The notes below the pieces were generated by a model. That model had not been told where the DNA came from and ran no database searches. It saw only the letters and a list, made by a program, of their open reading frames with translations. Below, piece after piece: positions 55,242 through 63,983 of a stretch of DNA of 64,000 bases. Location: positions 1 to 64,000 of the forward strand of contig JAFGRD010000016.1 in NCBI GenBank assembly GCA_016935315.1. The letters are read 5' to 3'. The number at the start of each line of letters is the position of its first letter. Within the stretch, counting starts at the first letter, position 1. Made by a program: the position numbers and the translations under genes. The DNA comes from Pirellulales bacterium. Lineage in GTDB: Bacteria; Planctomycetota; Planctomycetia; Pirellulales; Thermoguttaceae.

Positions 55242-58200
55242 TTGCCGGAAAGACGTTGCCTAGTGGGTCAACGGCAACCTTCCGTGCATCTGCCTTTCGC
55301 AGGGATTCTATGCTCCGTCTCACTCTGCCGCTGGAATGTTCGCGCTGCCGCAATAGGGTATCAGGCCGCGCATCGGAATGCAAACGAAATTCCACCTGAC
55401 CTCCGGAAATCACGCTGACCCGATAAATTTGGCGTTTCCCCCCCTCGTGTTCCATCTCCATGTGTTCCCCCCCTGCCAGGGAGAACTTAAAGCGTTTGCC
55501 CTCGCCGTGATCGCGACGGATGACGGGCCCGCCGCGGCGACGGCGCTGGACGGCCTCGAACGTGGTGACGACGTGGCCCTCCCACTTCTTCTCCTCGCCG
55601 TTTTTGTCCAACAGGGCAACGATTTCCATGTGGTGGTTGGAGCCGGGGCTGACGTAGCGCCTCTTCGAGCCTGCGCCGACGAACATCGGTTTGCCCCGCG
55701 TGCGGATGCGGACCTTGTGGATGGGAATGATGCGGCCGTCGCTGGCTCTGAAATAGGGGTGGTTTTCTCGCTCCTTGAAGACCTTGTCAGGAGTCCCACC
55801 GAGGGCCGCGAGCTTCTGCTGGACCAGTTGGCGAACTTTGTCGTCGACGATGGCCTCGACTTCCTTGGCGGAGAGTGCGGCGATCGGCTTGCGGACGTGG
55901 TGGGTGGTCGCCGTGTTGCCGTCTTCGTCGCGGACCTCGATCGGCTTGCTGAATATCGTGTCTTTGTGCAGCTTCGCGTTGAGCCGGCGCGTGACGCGGG
56001 ACGAGACAACGAGCTCATCGACGCGTTGCTGCACGTCTTGGAGGAAGGCGTCCCAAGGCGGCTCGAAGTCGCCGCCCCGGGGGAAGAGGCCATCGAGATA
56101 CAGCCTTTCGGCCTCTTCGGCGGCGCGGCTCAGCGCGCTGATCTGTCGGGCATCGGTCAGGGCGACGACCAGGGCGTCGATGGCGTGGTGGCGGTGGTCG
56201 GCCCGGTCCTTCTGGTCGGGATGTCCCAAGACGGCGTTGAGGTTCCATCGCTGACGGAGGTAATGGGTCACGCGGCCGGGGCTGACGCGGATGCGACGGG
56301 TCCGCCCCTCGTCGATCTGTCCGCCGTAGAGCAACCCCAAATAGGCAGTTGCCAAACGCGACATGTAGCGGGTATCGTTAAGCTGCCTTTCGGCGAATTC
56401 CTCGGGATCGGGAAGCTTCTCGGTCTGGAACAGGGCCAGCTTCCGGGCGGTCAGGCGTGGGTCGCCCTTGAACCGGCGGACCCGTGCGAGGATTTCGTCC
56501 CAGCGGCCGGTCCCGTGGTAGGCCTCGTGGGGCGTCTTGCTTCCCTTGACTTTGCGGTTCTCCTCGTGATAGCAGAGCGTCTTGTTGGCGAACGAGTTGT
56601 CCAGGGAGCGGCTGAAGGGGATGATGTGTTCGATATCAAATTGCGGACGGTCGCCGACCAGCGCGTCCATGGCAATGTGCTTACCCGTGTACGGGCACTC
56701 CCAATTCGACTCCTCGGCGAGGCGCACCTTCAGCAGGTTCCTTTCAGTACAGTACCGCTCGTCGTTGCCCATCTCCTGAAGGATCTTCTTCTTGGCCTCG
56801 TCCTTGGCCGCCTGGTTCCGCTTGTTCTGGTCGCTCATCTCCTTGCGGCGCTTGCGGGCATGCTTCAGATCGCGGGCGAGCTCGATATAGACACGACGCG
56901 GCTTGCCGTAGCGGCGAATCAGGGCGTTGACCACCTTGCGCAGCTCGCTCAGCGCGCGGGCGACGGCTGGATTGCGGAGTTGTCGGAGTACGGCAGTCTG
57001 GTGATTGGCCGGTAGGAAATCAACGGGAGGGTCGGTCCTCTGCGCCGCGCGATAGATCTCCTCTCGTACCGTGGCAAACGGTTTGCCTTGTCGCATGCCG
57101 GGCAGCACCCGGGCCAGCGCCTTGCGCGAAAGGGCGGCGTAGCCGGGTTCGAGGGGCGTCTCCGCGACGGTCCGGGCTTGGGCTTCGCTGAGTCCCCAGC
57201 CGTTGACGAGCCGACCCACGAGCGGCTCCTCCGACTCGAAGGAGAGGATCTCGTCGACGAGCCGATTCTGCTGGTCGGGCGTGAGTTCGTGCCAGCGATC
57301 GCCCAATGCGGAGACCATCTTGGCCGCCGTCCGGTTGCCCACGAGGTCCTTTTCACCGCCTTCCTCGAAATTGAACGAGTAGTTGCGACCAAACTCGCGA
57401 GACCGTTTCATTCCCAAGAGCGTGCGCAGCTTGCCGAAGGTAAGCTTGTCGTGCGCGTGCAGGGCGGCGATCAGCTTCTCGCGATCCTGCTCGTCAAGCG
57501 CGCGGATCTCGCCGTCAGGTTGCGTGACCGTCAAGTCGTTGACTCGCTGGAGGATGCGGAACTCCTGAAATGCCAGGCAGGGCGCCGGCGCGCGGCGGCG
57601 CTGTGGTTCGAGCTCACACATGCCAATCAGGCCCTTTTGCGATTTCAGCGGCCGCTGAAAGAAGATCGCCTCGCGAAGCCGTTGCTTATGCCGGTCGTCG
57701 AGGTCCTGGTGATGCTTGGCTTGAGCGGTCCAGACCTGGTCGAACTCGTCCTGGTACATCCCCCGCGCCGTCCAGCGACCGCGAATACGCTCATGATCTT
57801 GCTCCGGATCAAGGCCGGCGAAGAACTCGCCGAGGGTCCGCGCGCCCGACCGATCGATCTCTTCCTTCAACAGTCCGATGCCCTTCTTGACCGTCCCGAC
57901 GTCCTCATCCTTCTTGGCCGCCTTCAGGTTCGACAGGAAGCCTCGCCGCTGGGCCAGGTGGTACAACGCACGCCCGAACTCGTGGCGGGCAAGCTTCTCG
58001 TCCAGTGCCCGCGCGCGCAGCAGATAGGGGAGCTGCCGGTGGGCCAAATGGGAGTCTTGCCCGTCGAAGCGTCCACGGATCTGCCGGTCCAACTCGGCGA
58101 GCACGCGGTGGCGCTCGTCATGCGAGTCGTCGGCAGCGGACGGCAGCAGGTCCATCTCTTGCAGGAGCCGGAAGACTTTGCGGAGACGATACTGACGCCG

Positions 58201-58437
58201 CCAGGCGAGGCGTCGGGGGCCCCGGGCGTCGCGGCGGGCGGTCGCCCGAGATTCGTCCTTGCCGGAGTCGATATCGCCCAGCACGCCTGCTTCAAACCGC
58301 CGGACGCCCAGACCGAGCAGGGCCACGGGTGTTTCGTCATTTTCGAGGACAGCGGCCCAGCCGATGGAGCCGGAGCCCATGTCGATCCCCAGTCGGTACT
58401 TGCCGTCGGTGGCTTCGCGAGAAACTCCGCCCGTCAT
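55234..58437 (-). CDS. cas9: RNA-guided DNA endonuclease Cas9 (type II-C, compact)
   Basis: The 1067-residue length is typical of II-C Cas9. The ATG at MTGGVSREATDG has GGGAGG upstream; a longer open frame runs antisense through the tracrRNA and is not coding. RuvC-I is YRLGIDMGSGSIGW (Asp19), followed by the arginine-rich bridge helix (ATARRDARGPRRLAWRRQYR). RuvC-II is RRVYIELARDLKHA (Glu519). HNH is FDIEHIIPFSRSLDNSFANK (His604), with the zinc-finger-like CPYTG just before. RuvC-III is HHAIDALVVALTD (His751, Asp754). Both nuclease sites therefore look active. The C-terminal PAM-interacting domain (after about 850) is divergent; the PAM cannot be read here. First gene of the cas operon. Confidence 0.98.
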   Translation of the reverse strand: MTGGVSREATDGKYRLGIDMGSGSIGWAAVLENDETPVALLGLGVRRFEAGVLGDIDSGKDESRATARRDARGPRRLAWRRQYRLRKVFRLLQEMDLLPSAADDSHDERHRVLAELDRQIRGRFDGQDSHLAHRQLPYLLRARALDEKLARHEFGRALYHLAQRRGFLSNLKAAKKDEDVGTVKKGIGLLKEEIDRSGARTLGEFFAGLDPEQDHERIRGRWTARGMYQDEFDQVWTAQAKHHQDLDDRHKQRLREAIFFQRPLKSQKGLIGMCELEPQRRRAPAPCLAFQEFRILQRVNDLTVTQPDGEIRALDEQDREKLIAALHAHDKLTFGKLRTLLGMKRSREFGRNYSFNFEEGGEKDLVGNRTAAKMVSALGDRWHELTPDQQNRLVDEILSFESEEPLVGRLVNGWGLSEAQARTVAETPLEPGYAALSRKALARVLPGMRQGKPFATVREEIYRAAQRTDPPVDFLPANHQTAVLRQLRNPAVARALSELRKVVNALIRRYGKPRRVYIELARDLKHARKRRKEMSDQNKRNQAAKDEAKKKILQEMGNDERYCTERNLLKVRLAEESNWECPYTGKHIAMDALVGDRPQFDIEHIIPFSRSLDNSFANKTLCYHEENRKVKGSKTPHEAYHGTGRWDEILARVRRFKGDPRLTARKLALFQTEKLPDPEEFAERQLNDTRYMSRLATAYLGLLYGGQIDEGRTRRIRVSPGRVTHYLRQRWNLNAVLGHPDQKDRADHRHHAIDALVVALTDARQISALSRAAEEAERLYLDGLFPRGGDFEPPWDAFLQDVQQRVDELVVSSRVTRRLNAKLHKDTIFSKPIEVRDEDGNTATTHHVRKPIAALSAKEVEAIVDDKVRQLVQQKLAALGGTPDKVFKERENHPYFRASDGRIIPIHKVRIRTRGKPMFVGAGSKRRYVSPGSNHHMEIVALLDKNGEEKKWEGHVVTTFEAVQRRRRGGPVIRRDHGEGKRFKFSLAGGEHMEMEHEGGKRQIYRVSVISGGQVEFRLHSDARPDTLLRQREHSSGRVRRSIESLRKADARKVAVDPLGNVFPAND

Positions 58438-58450
58438 GGCCGGACCTCCC

Positions 58451-58478
58451 TTGACACTAGTGGCCGATTTGGTAAACT
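58451..58478 (+). promoter_or_regulatory. tracrRNA promoter
   Basis: A perfect TTGACA (58451-58456) and TAAACT (58473-58478) are separated by 16 bp. Predicted start is about 58485, exactly at the anti-repeat. It is only 14 bp from the divergent cas9 start codon. Confidence 0.75.
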
Positions 58479-58484
58479 GTTGAT

Positions 58485-58610
58485 AGTGTATCCGAGCGAC
58501 GATTGCCCTGCTTGTCATAGTAAGGGACTTTTGTTCGCGCAAGGCGCTCGCTTTTCTGTGGTTTACCGCAGAGTAAGCAACCTCTTGAAGCCCCCGCGTG
58601 GGGCTTTTTT
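58485..58610 (+). ncRNA. tracrRNA
   Basis: The anti-repeat has 20 bases complementary to the repeat's 3' part (58485-58504). A CCC block (58506-58508) pairs with repeat GGG, then comes an internal bulge, then GTCATAG (58514-58520) pairs with repeat bases 2-8 including G-U pairs, forming the lower stem. Downstream hairpins are GCGC-AAG-GCGC (58537-58547) and CTGTGG-TTTA-CCGCAG (58556-58571), and the RNA ends in a terminator. It guides RNase III processing of crRNA and binds Cas9. Transcribed divergently from cas9. Confidence 0.93.
58588..58610 (+). terminator. Rho-independent terminator of the tracrRNA
   Basis: Stem AAGCCCC (58588-58594) with GGGGCTT (58600-58606), loop CGCGT, followed by a run of T ending at 58610. 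Confidence 0.9.
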
Positions 58611-58780
58611 CGTCGCTCACGGCGCGATACCCCGGCCCCTCACACGGGCCAGGATACACTACTGGATGCGCGTACACAAGCACAAGAGGTTCCCATAATA
58701 CAGGCCCAGCCCACGAATCCGGCCGGGGAGGCTCTCTCGGAAGGTGCGGGCTCGGCGATGTCTGCCTGCGCCGAGCGGGA

Positions 58781-60325
58781 TCAGGTCTCGGTGTCCGAGA
58801 CGTTGTCCCAGGTGAGCCCGATCTTGCGGGCGGCGTAGCCCACTTCGCGGAGATAGTCGCCGTAGACCATCATCCAGTGGGAATCGCGGGTTTCGGCAAT
58901 CAGGCGTTTCCAGTTGCCCTCGATTTCCACGTCCTGCTGGCTGCGGCAGATGGCCAGCTCGGGATTGTCGCGCACCACCGCCTTGATGCCGACCCAGCGG
59001 CCGCTGGCGTATTCCGGGCTGATCGCGCAGACCGGCTGGCCAAGGGGCATCTCGACCTTCGGCGCGGCGCCGAAATCCGATTCGTAGTGCGTCATGATCC
59101 GCACCGGCTCGTAGCGCCGACCGTCCATCCGTCGTGGGGCCGTGCAGTGGGCGCAGGTGACGATCGCCTTGTGGGGGAACGTCGAGTTGTGCATGAAAAC
59201 CGGCTTGCCGGCCACGTAGTGCAGCAGAATCCCCGCGGGCACCACCACGAAATCCGATTCGCACAGGGCGATCTGCCCCTCGTCGTTCAGCCAACTCAGC
59301 GGCATGCAGGCCGTGGTGTCCGACATGGAGATGATCGTGCCCATGCAGGCGTTGATCGTGATCGCCGGGGCCTGGTGCTCGCGGAGCCATTGCTTGAACA
59401 CCACGTACAACGCAAAGGCCTTGTGGACGAACTGTTTCCGGGTCTCAAGTCGCGTGTTGGGCAGCGCCAGGTAACGATCGGTCCAGGCGGCACACTGCTG
59501 CTGGAGCTTCGCGTCGGCGGCCACCGCCCGGAGCCGGGCCGCCAGCTCGTCGTAGGCCAGCTCGACGATTTCCAAGTGGAATCGCTTGCGGGCCACTTCC
59601 GGGGCGGTGCCGTCGTACTTCCCCTGGGCGCCGCCGAGGGCCAGTACCCGTTGGCCCACGAAGTTCTTCAGCCCGTAAAGGGCCCGCAGCCGCCAGAGGA
59701 CCTCGTCGTAGTCGTCGACCACGACGTCGTCGAGCGTTACCGGGCCGTGGCTTTCGGCGGTGTTGCCCTGCCACAGTTCCGGCGAAGGGATCTGAAAAAA
59801 CCGCACGCCCAGACACTCGTAGCCGTAGTAGGTTGGCCCGGACTTGTGGCGAACGAACACGATCGTGTCGCGCCGCGGGTCGGCAGCGCAGCAGGGACGA
59901 AACAGGCCCGCGTTGGACGCGGCATAAAGCAGCACCACGTCGAAATCGCCCCGCTGCACGCTGGCCGCCTGCTCTGCGGTGGTGACCTTGGCCGGCGGCA
60001 ACATCTCCAACGGAAAATCGGCCCGGGCCGAAAGGGCCGTCAGTTCGCCGCCGATCCGCCGCATCTCCTCGGCCGCCGCCGGCTCGTTGACGATCTCGCT
60101 CCAGGACCGCCAGGAGCTCTTCTCTCGCGGCGTGCAGATGCCGTGCGCCAGGATCGGCTGCACGCGCAACGCCCGTCCGGTCACCAGTGGCGGCGTGTCG
60201 GGGTTCCATGGTTCGACGGCCGCCGTGTCGGCCGCCGTTGCCGAGGAGAGTCCCAACGCGGTGCCGGTCAGCCCGGCGGTGGTCATCGCCGCAAACTGCC
60301 TGCGATTCATGCAGTGGTCACACAT
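58781..60325 (-). CDS. Tat-exported sugar-isomerase-like protein (L-fucose isomerase C-terminal-like fold)
   Basis: The 514-residue protein begins MCDHCMNRRQFAAMTTAGL, a Tat signal preceded by AAAGGGG. The core resembles the fucose/arabinose isomerase superfamily: a Rossmann-like N-half (DFDVVLLYAASNAG) and a C-terminal half with NACMGTIISMSDTTACMPL, CESDFVVVPAG and HCTAPRRMDG, where metal ligands of the family are found. A periplasmic sugar isomerase is unusual, and the protein may have another role on glycans or may bind sugar. It shares its strand with a DUF4838 and a sialidase gene upstream, so a glycan-degradation context is likely. The family call is from remembered features and is not certain. 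Confidence 0.6.
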   Translation of the reverse strand: MCDHCMNRRQFAAMTTAGLTGTALGLSSATAADTAAVEPWNPDTPPLVTGRALRVQPILAHGICTPREKSSWRSWSEIVNEPAAAEEMRRIGGELTALSARADFPLEMLPPAKVTTAEQAASVQRGDFDVVLLYAASNAGLFRPCCAADPRRDTIVFVRHKSGPTYYGYECLGVRFFQIPSPELWQGNTAESHGPVTLDDVVVDDYDEVLWRLRALYGLKNFVGQRVLALGGAQGKYDGTAPEVARKRFHLEIVELAYDELAARLRAVAADAKLQQQCAAWTDRYLALPNTRLETRKQFVHKAFALYVVFKQWLREHQAPAITINACMGTIISMSDTTACMPLSWLNDEGQIALCESDFVVVPAGILLHYVAGKPVFMHNSTFPHKAIVTCAHCTAPRRMDGRRYEPVRIMTHYESDFGAAPKVEMPLGQPVCAISPEYASGRWVGIKAVVRDNPELAICRSQQDVEIEGNWKRLIAETRDSHWMMVYGDYLREVGYAARKIGLTWDNVSDTET

Positions 60326-60406
60326 AGTGAATCCCCTTTCTGCTTGGCATGATGGGACTGCCCGGCATGTCTGCCTCGGACTTGTAAGAGAACAAGTTGG
60401 ACGTTT

Positions 60407-62851
60407 TCATGGGTGGAGAGGCGGTGCCGCCGGCTTCCGCGCGTAGAGGAACATCCGCTCGTAGATCCCGCTGGCGCCGAACACGTCGATGTTGCACAAG
60501 ACCCGCACGGTGATCCGGTTCTTCTCGCCAGGCTGCAGCAGCCGGCCGACCTCGAGGTCGAGCTCCTGCGGCCGGAACCAGGGCAGCTTGTAGGGGAGAT
60601 GGCCGGCGTAGCGGCCGTTGACCCAGACCCAGGCCTCGTTGACCACGGCGGGTCCGCAAAGGAAGACCCCCGGCGGCACGGCGGCGCCCGGCACGTCGTC
60701 GCCCGGCACGTCGTCGCCCGGCACGTTGTCGCCCGGCACTTCGACGTCGAACTGGTACCAGGCGACGCCCTTGTACGAGTGGCCCTGTTCGTCCTGAAAG
60801 CCCTGGACCTCCCAACCGGCCGTGCTCCGGACGGCCTTCCACCGCGAGACGTCGAACGACGCGTCCTGCCAACGCTGGTAGCGACCGTCGTCGTGCGGGT
60901 CGACGCGGAACCGGGCGGCCTCGGGCAGCACCGCCACCAGGCGGCCCTCGCCGCCGTCGGTCTTGGCGGCCAGGCGCAGCAGCCGCTTCCGCTCCCACTC
61001 GGCGCCGTAGGCCGGATAGGCGTGCCAGCCCATGAAGGGCGTGATGGCGTTGAGTTGCTCGTCCAGTTCGAGCACGCGACCGGCGTTTCCGGCGGCCCGG
61101 GCGAAGTCGCAACGGCGTTTGGCCTTCTCCATGGCCACGTACTCGCACAGTTGATCGTAGATCAGCCGCTCGATCCGTACATGGAGCTTCTCGGTTTCCG
61201 ATTGGGCAAGGGCCTCGGCCGAGCGAATCGACGCGCCCAGCCTTTCCATCAGCGGTTCGGTGTAAATTGCCGGCAGGATCACGTCCTCGTGGCCGTGCCG
61301 CGAGCTGTTCTCGAAGGCCTCTTCCAGCGCGGCGTAATAGGCCTTCATCGGCGCGGCCGACCGCGCGTACCACTTGGCGAAGAAATCGTCCAGCACCGCG
61401 TCCACGTCGGTCTCCACATTCCACTCCAGCCGGGCGCGGACCAGGCGTGTGGGGATGCCCGTCAACGACCAATCCTCTTCGTCCTGGTCGTGAAACCCGA
61501 TCACGCCCCATTGCTTCAACAGGGGGATGTTCCGCCGGATGCGATGGACCATGGGCGTGACGGTTCCCTTGCCGACCAGCATCGTGTAGTTGTAGTTGTA
61601 GATCCAGACCTTGTCCGAGAGCCGGCACCACTGCCGGATCATCTGTCCCTGCCGGTGCATCTGCCAGCATTTCGGATCGTCGTAGGCGTGGATCGTGCAC
61701 GCACAGATGTTCGCAAACATCACGGTCAGATTCTTCGAGGGGTTGAAGACCACGTCCGGCGGCATCTCGGGCGGGATATCGCGGTTGGCGTAGCCGTTGG
61801 TGGCGATCACATGATCGGGAAACTCGCGGTTGACCTCGGTGAGGATGCGGTTGACGAAGTAGAACCACTCGTTGCTGGCCGAGGATTCCGGCACCGGGTC
61901 CCGGTCGTTGGAGCCGTAGCCGTCGAAGTGATTGCCGATCTTAGCGCAGCGGTCGCACCAGCAGCGGGGAAGGCCGTCGTCGGGGGCGAAAGCGGAAACG
62001 CTCTGCCCCGCCCGGGCGTCGGCCTTGATCCGCTCGACGAAATGCCCGATCATGCCTTCGCTGGTCGTGCAGGGGTGGTGGGGATTGCGGCTGCCGTCTT
62101 TCGTTTGGGCGAACCAGTCGGGATGGGCGTCGAACTGGTCCTTGGGCAGATAGTTCGCCACCGAGCCGTCGCCGGGTACGCCGAAGAATTCATGGCAGCG
62201 AGGATTCATCTTGTTGTGGATCTTCCACTCGGCGCCTTCGGCGGCCATGTTGTCCCGCGTGTGCTCCCAGTAGTTGCGCATCGGGAAATCGGGACGCTGT
62301 CGCACGTTTATCTCCGGCACGGCGACCGTTGCCATCGTCGGCACGACCTCGCCGATCGGCCCCGGCAGAAACCAACGCACCCCCAGCCGATGCAACAGCT
62401 CGGCCACGGCATAGCGGGTGCCGAAATAGGGCTCGGTGTCGTTACCCGCAAGCACCAGGCGGTTTGCGAACGTGCGGATCACAAATCCTTCCTCTTGCAG
62501 GTTGCGCGTCCGTCCGGAAGGGACCTCCAAGTCGCCGATTCGATCGGTCAGCTTGCTCGGCCCGACCAGAACCAACAATCCATCGGGAGCCGCCGCGTCG
62601 GTCGCCACGGGAAGCGACGCGCCGCTGATCTTCTCGACATACTCGCGCAGTTCCAGGGCGGCCAGCCGGGCGTTCTCGCTCGGCTCCTCGGCGGTGACAA
62701 TCGTCGCCGCCGCGCGCCCGGCGTCGACCAGCACTAGTTTCGTCTGCCCCGCTGCATTGGCTGCGACAGTCCACGCCCAGGTAGTCAGGACCATCGCAGC
62801 GAGAGCCGCCCGGACCCGATTCCTGCTGAAACAACGACCGGTTACGGACAT
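60407..62851 (-). CDS. Secreted DUF4838 protein (GH67-like N-domain, possible glycoside hydrolase)
   Basis: The 814-residue protein starts at MSVTGRCFSRNRVR with GAGGAGG 7 bases upstream and a signal peptide ending near ANAAG. About residues 40-140 form the alpha-glucuronidase-type N-terminal fold (AALELREYVEKISGASLPV). The DUF4838 core (about 165-560) includes FAPDDGLPRCWCDRCA and WIYNYNYTMLVGKG, features of the family. A galactose-binding-like region (about 640-800) is interrupted by four to five VPGDD-type repeats. DUF4838 proteins are common in planctomycete glycan clusters; activity is unproven. Between the sialidase and the isomerase-like gene on one strand, probably one transcript. Confidence 0.8.
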   Translation of the reverse strand: MSVTGRCFSRNRVRAALAAMVLTTWAWTVAANAAGQTKLVLVDAGRAAATIVTAEEPSENARLAALELREYVEKISGASLPVATDAAAPDGLLVLVGPSKLTDRIGDLEVPSGRTRNLQEEGFVIRTFANRLVLAGNDTEPYFGTRYAVAELLHRLGVRWFLPGPIGEVVPTMATVAVPEINVRQRPDFPMRNYWEHTRDNMAAEGAEWKIHNKMNPRCHEFFGVPGDGSVANYLPKDQFDAHPDWFAQTKDGSRNPHHPCTTSEGMIGHFVERIKADARAGQSVSAFAPDDGLPRCWCDRCAKIGNHFDGYGSNDRDPVPESSASNEWFYFVNRILTEVNREFPDHVIATNGYANRDIPPEMPPDVVFNPSKNLTVMFANICACTIHAYDDPKCWQMHRQGQMIRQWCRLSDKVWIYNYNYTMLVGKGTVTPMVHRIRRNIPLLKQWGVIGFHDQDEEDWSLTGIPTRLVRARLEWNVETDVDAVLDDFFAKWYARSAAPMKAYYAALEEAFENSSRHGHEDVILPAIYTEPLMERLGASIRSAEALAQSETEKLHVRIERLIYDQLCEYVAMEKAKRRCDFARAAGNAGRVLELDEQLNAITPFMGWHAYPAYGAEWERKRLLRLAAKTDGGEGRLVAVLPEAARFRVDPHDDGRYQRWQDASFDVSRWKAVRSTAGWEVQGFQDEQGHSYKGVAWYQFDVEVPGDNVPGDDVPGDDVPGAAVPPGVFLCGPAVVNEAWVWVNGRYAGHLPYKLPWFRPQELDLEVGRLLQPGEKNRITVRVLCNIDVFGASGIYERMFLYARKPAAPPLHP
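60675..60749 (-). repeat. 15-bp coding tandem repeat in the DUF4838 gene
   Basis: Five imperfect units on the plus strand of the form GGCACGTCGTCGCCC, in frame, coding for Val-Pro-Gly-Asp-Asp-type repeats. They probably form a loop in a beta-sandwich. Confidence 0.8.
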
Positions 62852-62873
62852 GACAACACCTCCTCAATCAGGG

Positions 62874-63983
62874 TCACTCGATTCCGGACAGCCATGCGAC
62901 GGTGAACCGGGCAAACGTGATCTTCCCGTAGTCGTCCCGCTCGTAGAGGCAGCCAATCGTGCCGTCGGGGAGCACGACCAGGTCGCTATAGGCCGCGGAG
63001 CCCTCGTAAAGGACCTTGGCCACCGGCCAGGTCTTGCCCTCGTCGCTGCTGAGCCGGATCGTCATGCGGTTGCGCCCCGGGCCACCCGGACCAGAATAGA
63101 GGATCCTCGGTTTCGGATCGAGCGTGTAGCGGTGCAGGCTCGACTGGCAGGTGGGGCAATAAACCTGCTGGTGGTGCTCCGGCGTCGACCAGGTCATGCC
63201 GCCGTCAGTGCTGGAGGCAAACGCCCGCAGGCTGTTGCCGAAATGGTTCCGCATACTCAGCAAGAGCGACTTGTCGGCCAGCTCGACCACCTCGCACTCG
63301 TTCATCCGCGGAGCGGTCACGCCCCCCAGTCGCCAGGTCTTGCCGTGGTCGTCGCTGTAGACGACGTGCGAGCGTCCGCCGAGTTTCCAGGCCCGGTCCT
63401 GTATCTCGCTCTTGGCGCGGTGGTCGCAGGGCACGACCAGCCGCCCGCTGCGAAGCTGGATGCCGTGTCCCGGTCCGGTGGCGTACCATCCCCAGTCGGG
63501 CTGCTTCACGTCCGGGGTGATCTCGACCGGCGACGCCCAGGTCCGGCCGTCGTCGGTGCTGTGGGTGACCAGCACCCGATCGTTGTTGCGACAAAAGGGC
63601 AGCCAGATCGTCCCGGAGGTACGGTCAACGACCGGGCAGGGATTGCCGATGGTGATCTTGGCCGTGTCGCCTTCCTCGTAGACCAGTTGCATCGGCTGCC
63701 AGGTCTTGCCGCCGTCGGTGCTGCGTCGCAGCATCAGGTCGATGTCGCCGGTGTCGCCGCGTCCGTTTTTGCGACCTTCGCAGAACGCCAGCAGCGTGTG
63801 GTCGCCCACGAGCACGACGGCCGGGATCCGATAGCTGTGGTAGCCCTCGGTCCCGCCGACAAACACGTCGGTCTGCTCGACTGGCTCCTCGGCCCATGCG
63901 GCAGCGTTGCAAAGGCCGATACTGCAGCAAGACCAGAGCAGCATCGCCAACAAGTGAGCGAAACGACCGTCTTGGATTGTCAC
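62874..63983 (-). CDS. Secreted exo-alpha-sialidase (GH33-like, BNR repeats)
   Basis: The 369-residue protein starts at GTG with AAAGGAG upstream and has a signal peptide ending near AAWAEE. The six-bladed propeller shows five Asp-box repeats (STDGGKTW, STDDGRTW, SDDHGKTW, STDGGMTW, SSDEGKTW). SYRIPAVVLVG carries the Arg of the FRIP-like motif. EVVELADKSLLLSMRN and SAAYSDLVVLPDG match the Glu and Tyr/Glu regions of bacterial sialidases. It removes terminal sialic acid or a related nonulosonic acid from glycans outside the cell. Same strand as the DUF4838 gene, 22 bp apart, so cotranscribed. Confidence 0.92.
   Translation of the reverse strand: MTIQDGRFAHLLAMLLWSCCSIGLCNAAAWAEEPVEQTDVFVGGTEGYHSYRIPAVVLVGDHTLLAFCEGRKNGRGDTGDIDLMLRRSTDGGKTWQPMQLVYEEGDTAKITIGNPCPVVDRTSGTIWLPFCRNNDRVLVTHSTDDGRTWASPVEITPDVKQPDWGWYATGPGHGIQLRSGRLVVPCDHRAKSEIQDRAWKLGGRSHVVYSDDHGKTWRLGGVTAPRMNECEVVELADKSLLLSMRNHFGNSLRAFASSTDGGMTWSTPEHHQQVYCPTCQSSLHRYTLDPKPRILYSGPGGPGRNRMTIRLSSDEGKTWPVAKVLYEGSAAYSDLVVLPDGTIGCLYERDDYGKITFARFTVAWLSGIE

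Noticed and set aside
58438-58683. N-terminal extension of the cas9 frame to 1149 residues
   Set aside because: The extension runs antisense through the tracrRNA, its promoter and terminator. The ATG at 58437 has a strong ribosome site and gives the normal II-C Cas9 N-terminus.
60413-62737. 774-codon open frame antisense to the DUF4838 gene
   Set aside because: A GC-rich shadow frame, full of His/Arg/Val without domains; the opposite strand has a signal peptide, ribosome site and recognised family features. The same applies to other long antisense frames (for example 37805-39763, 30254-32137, 10325-11992).
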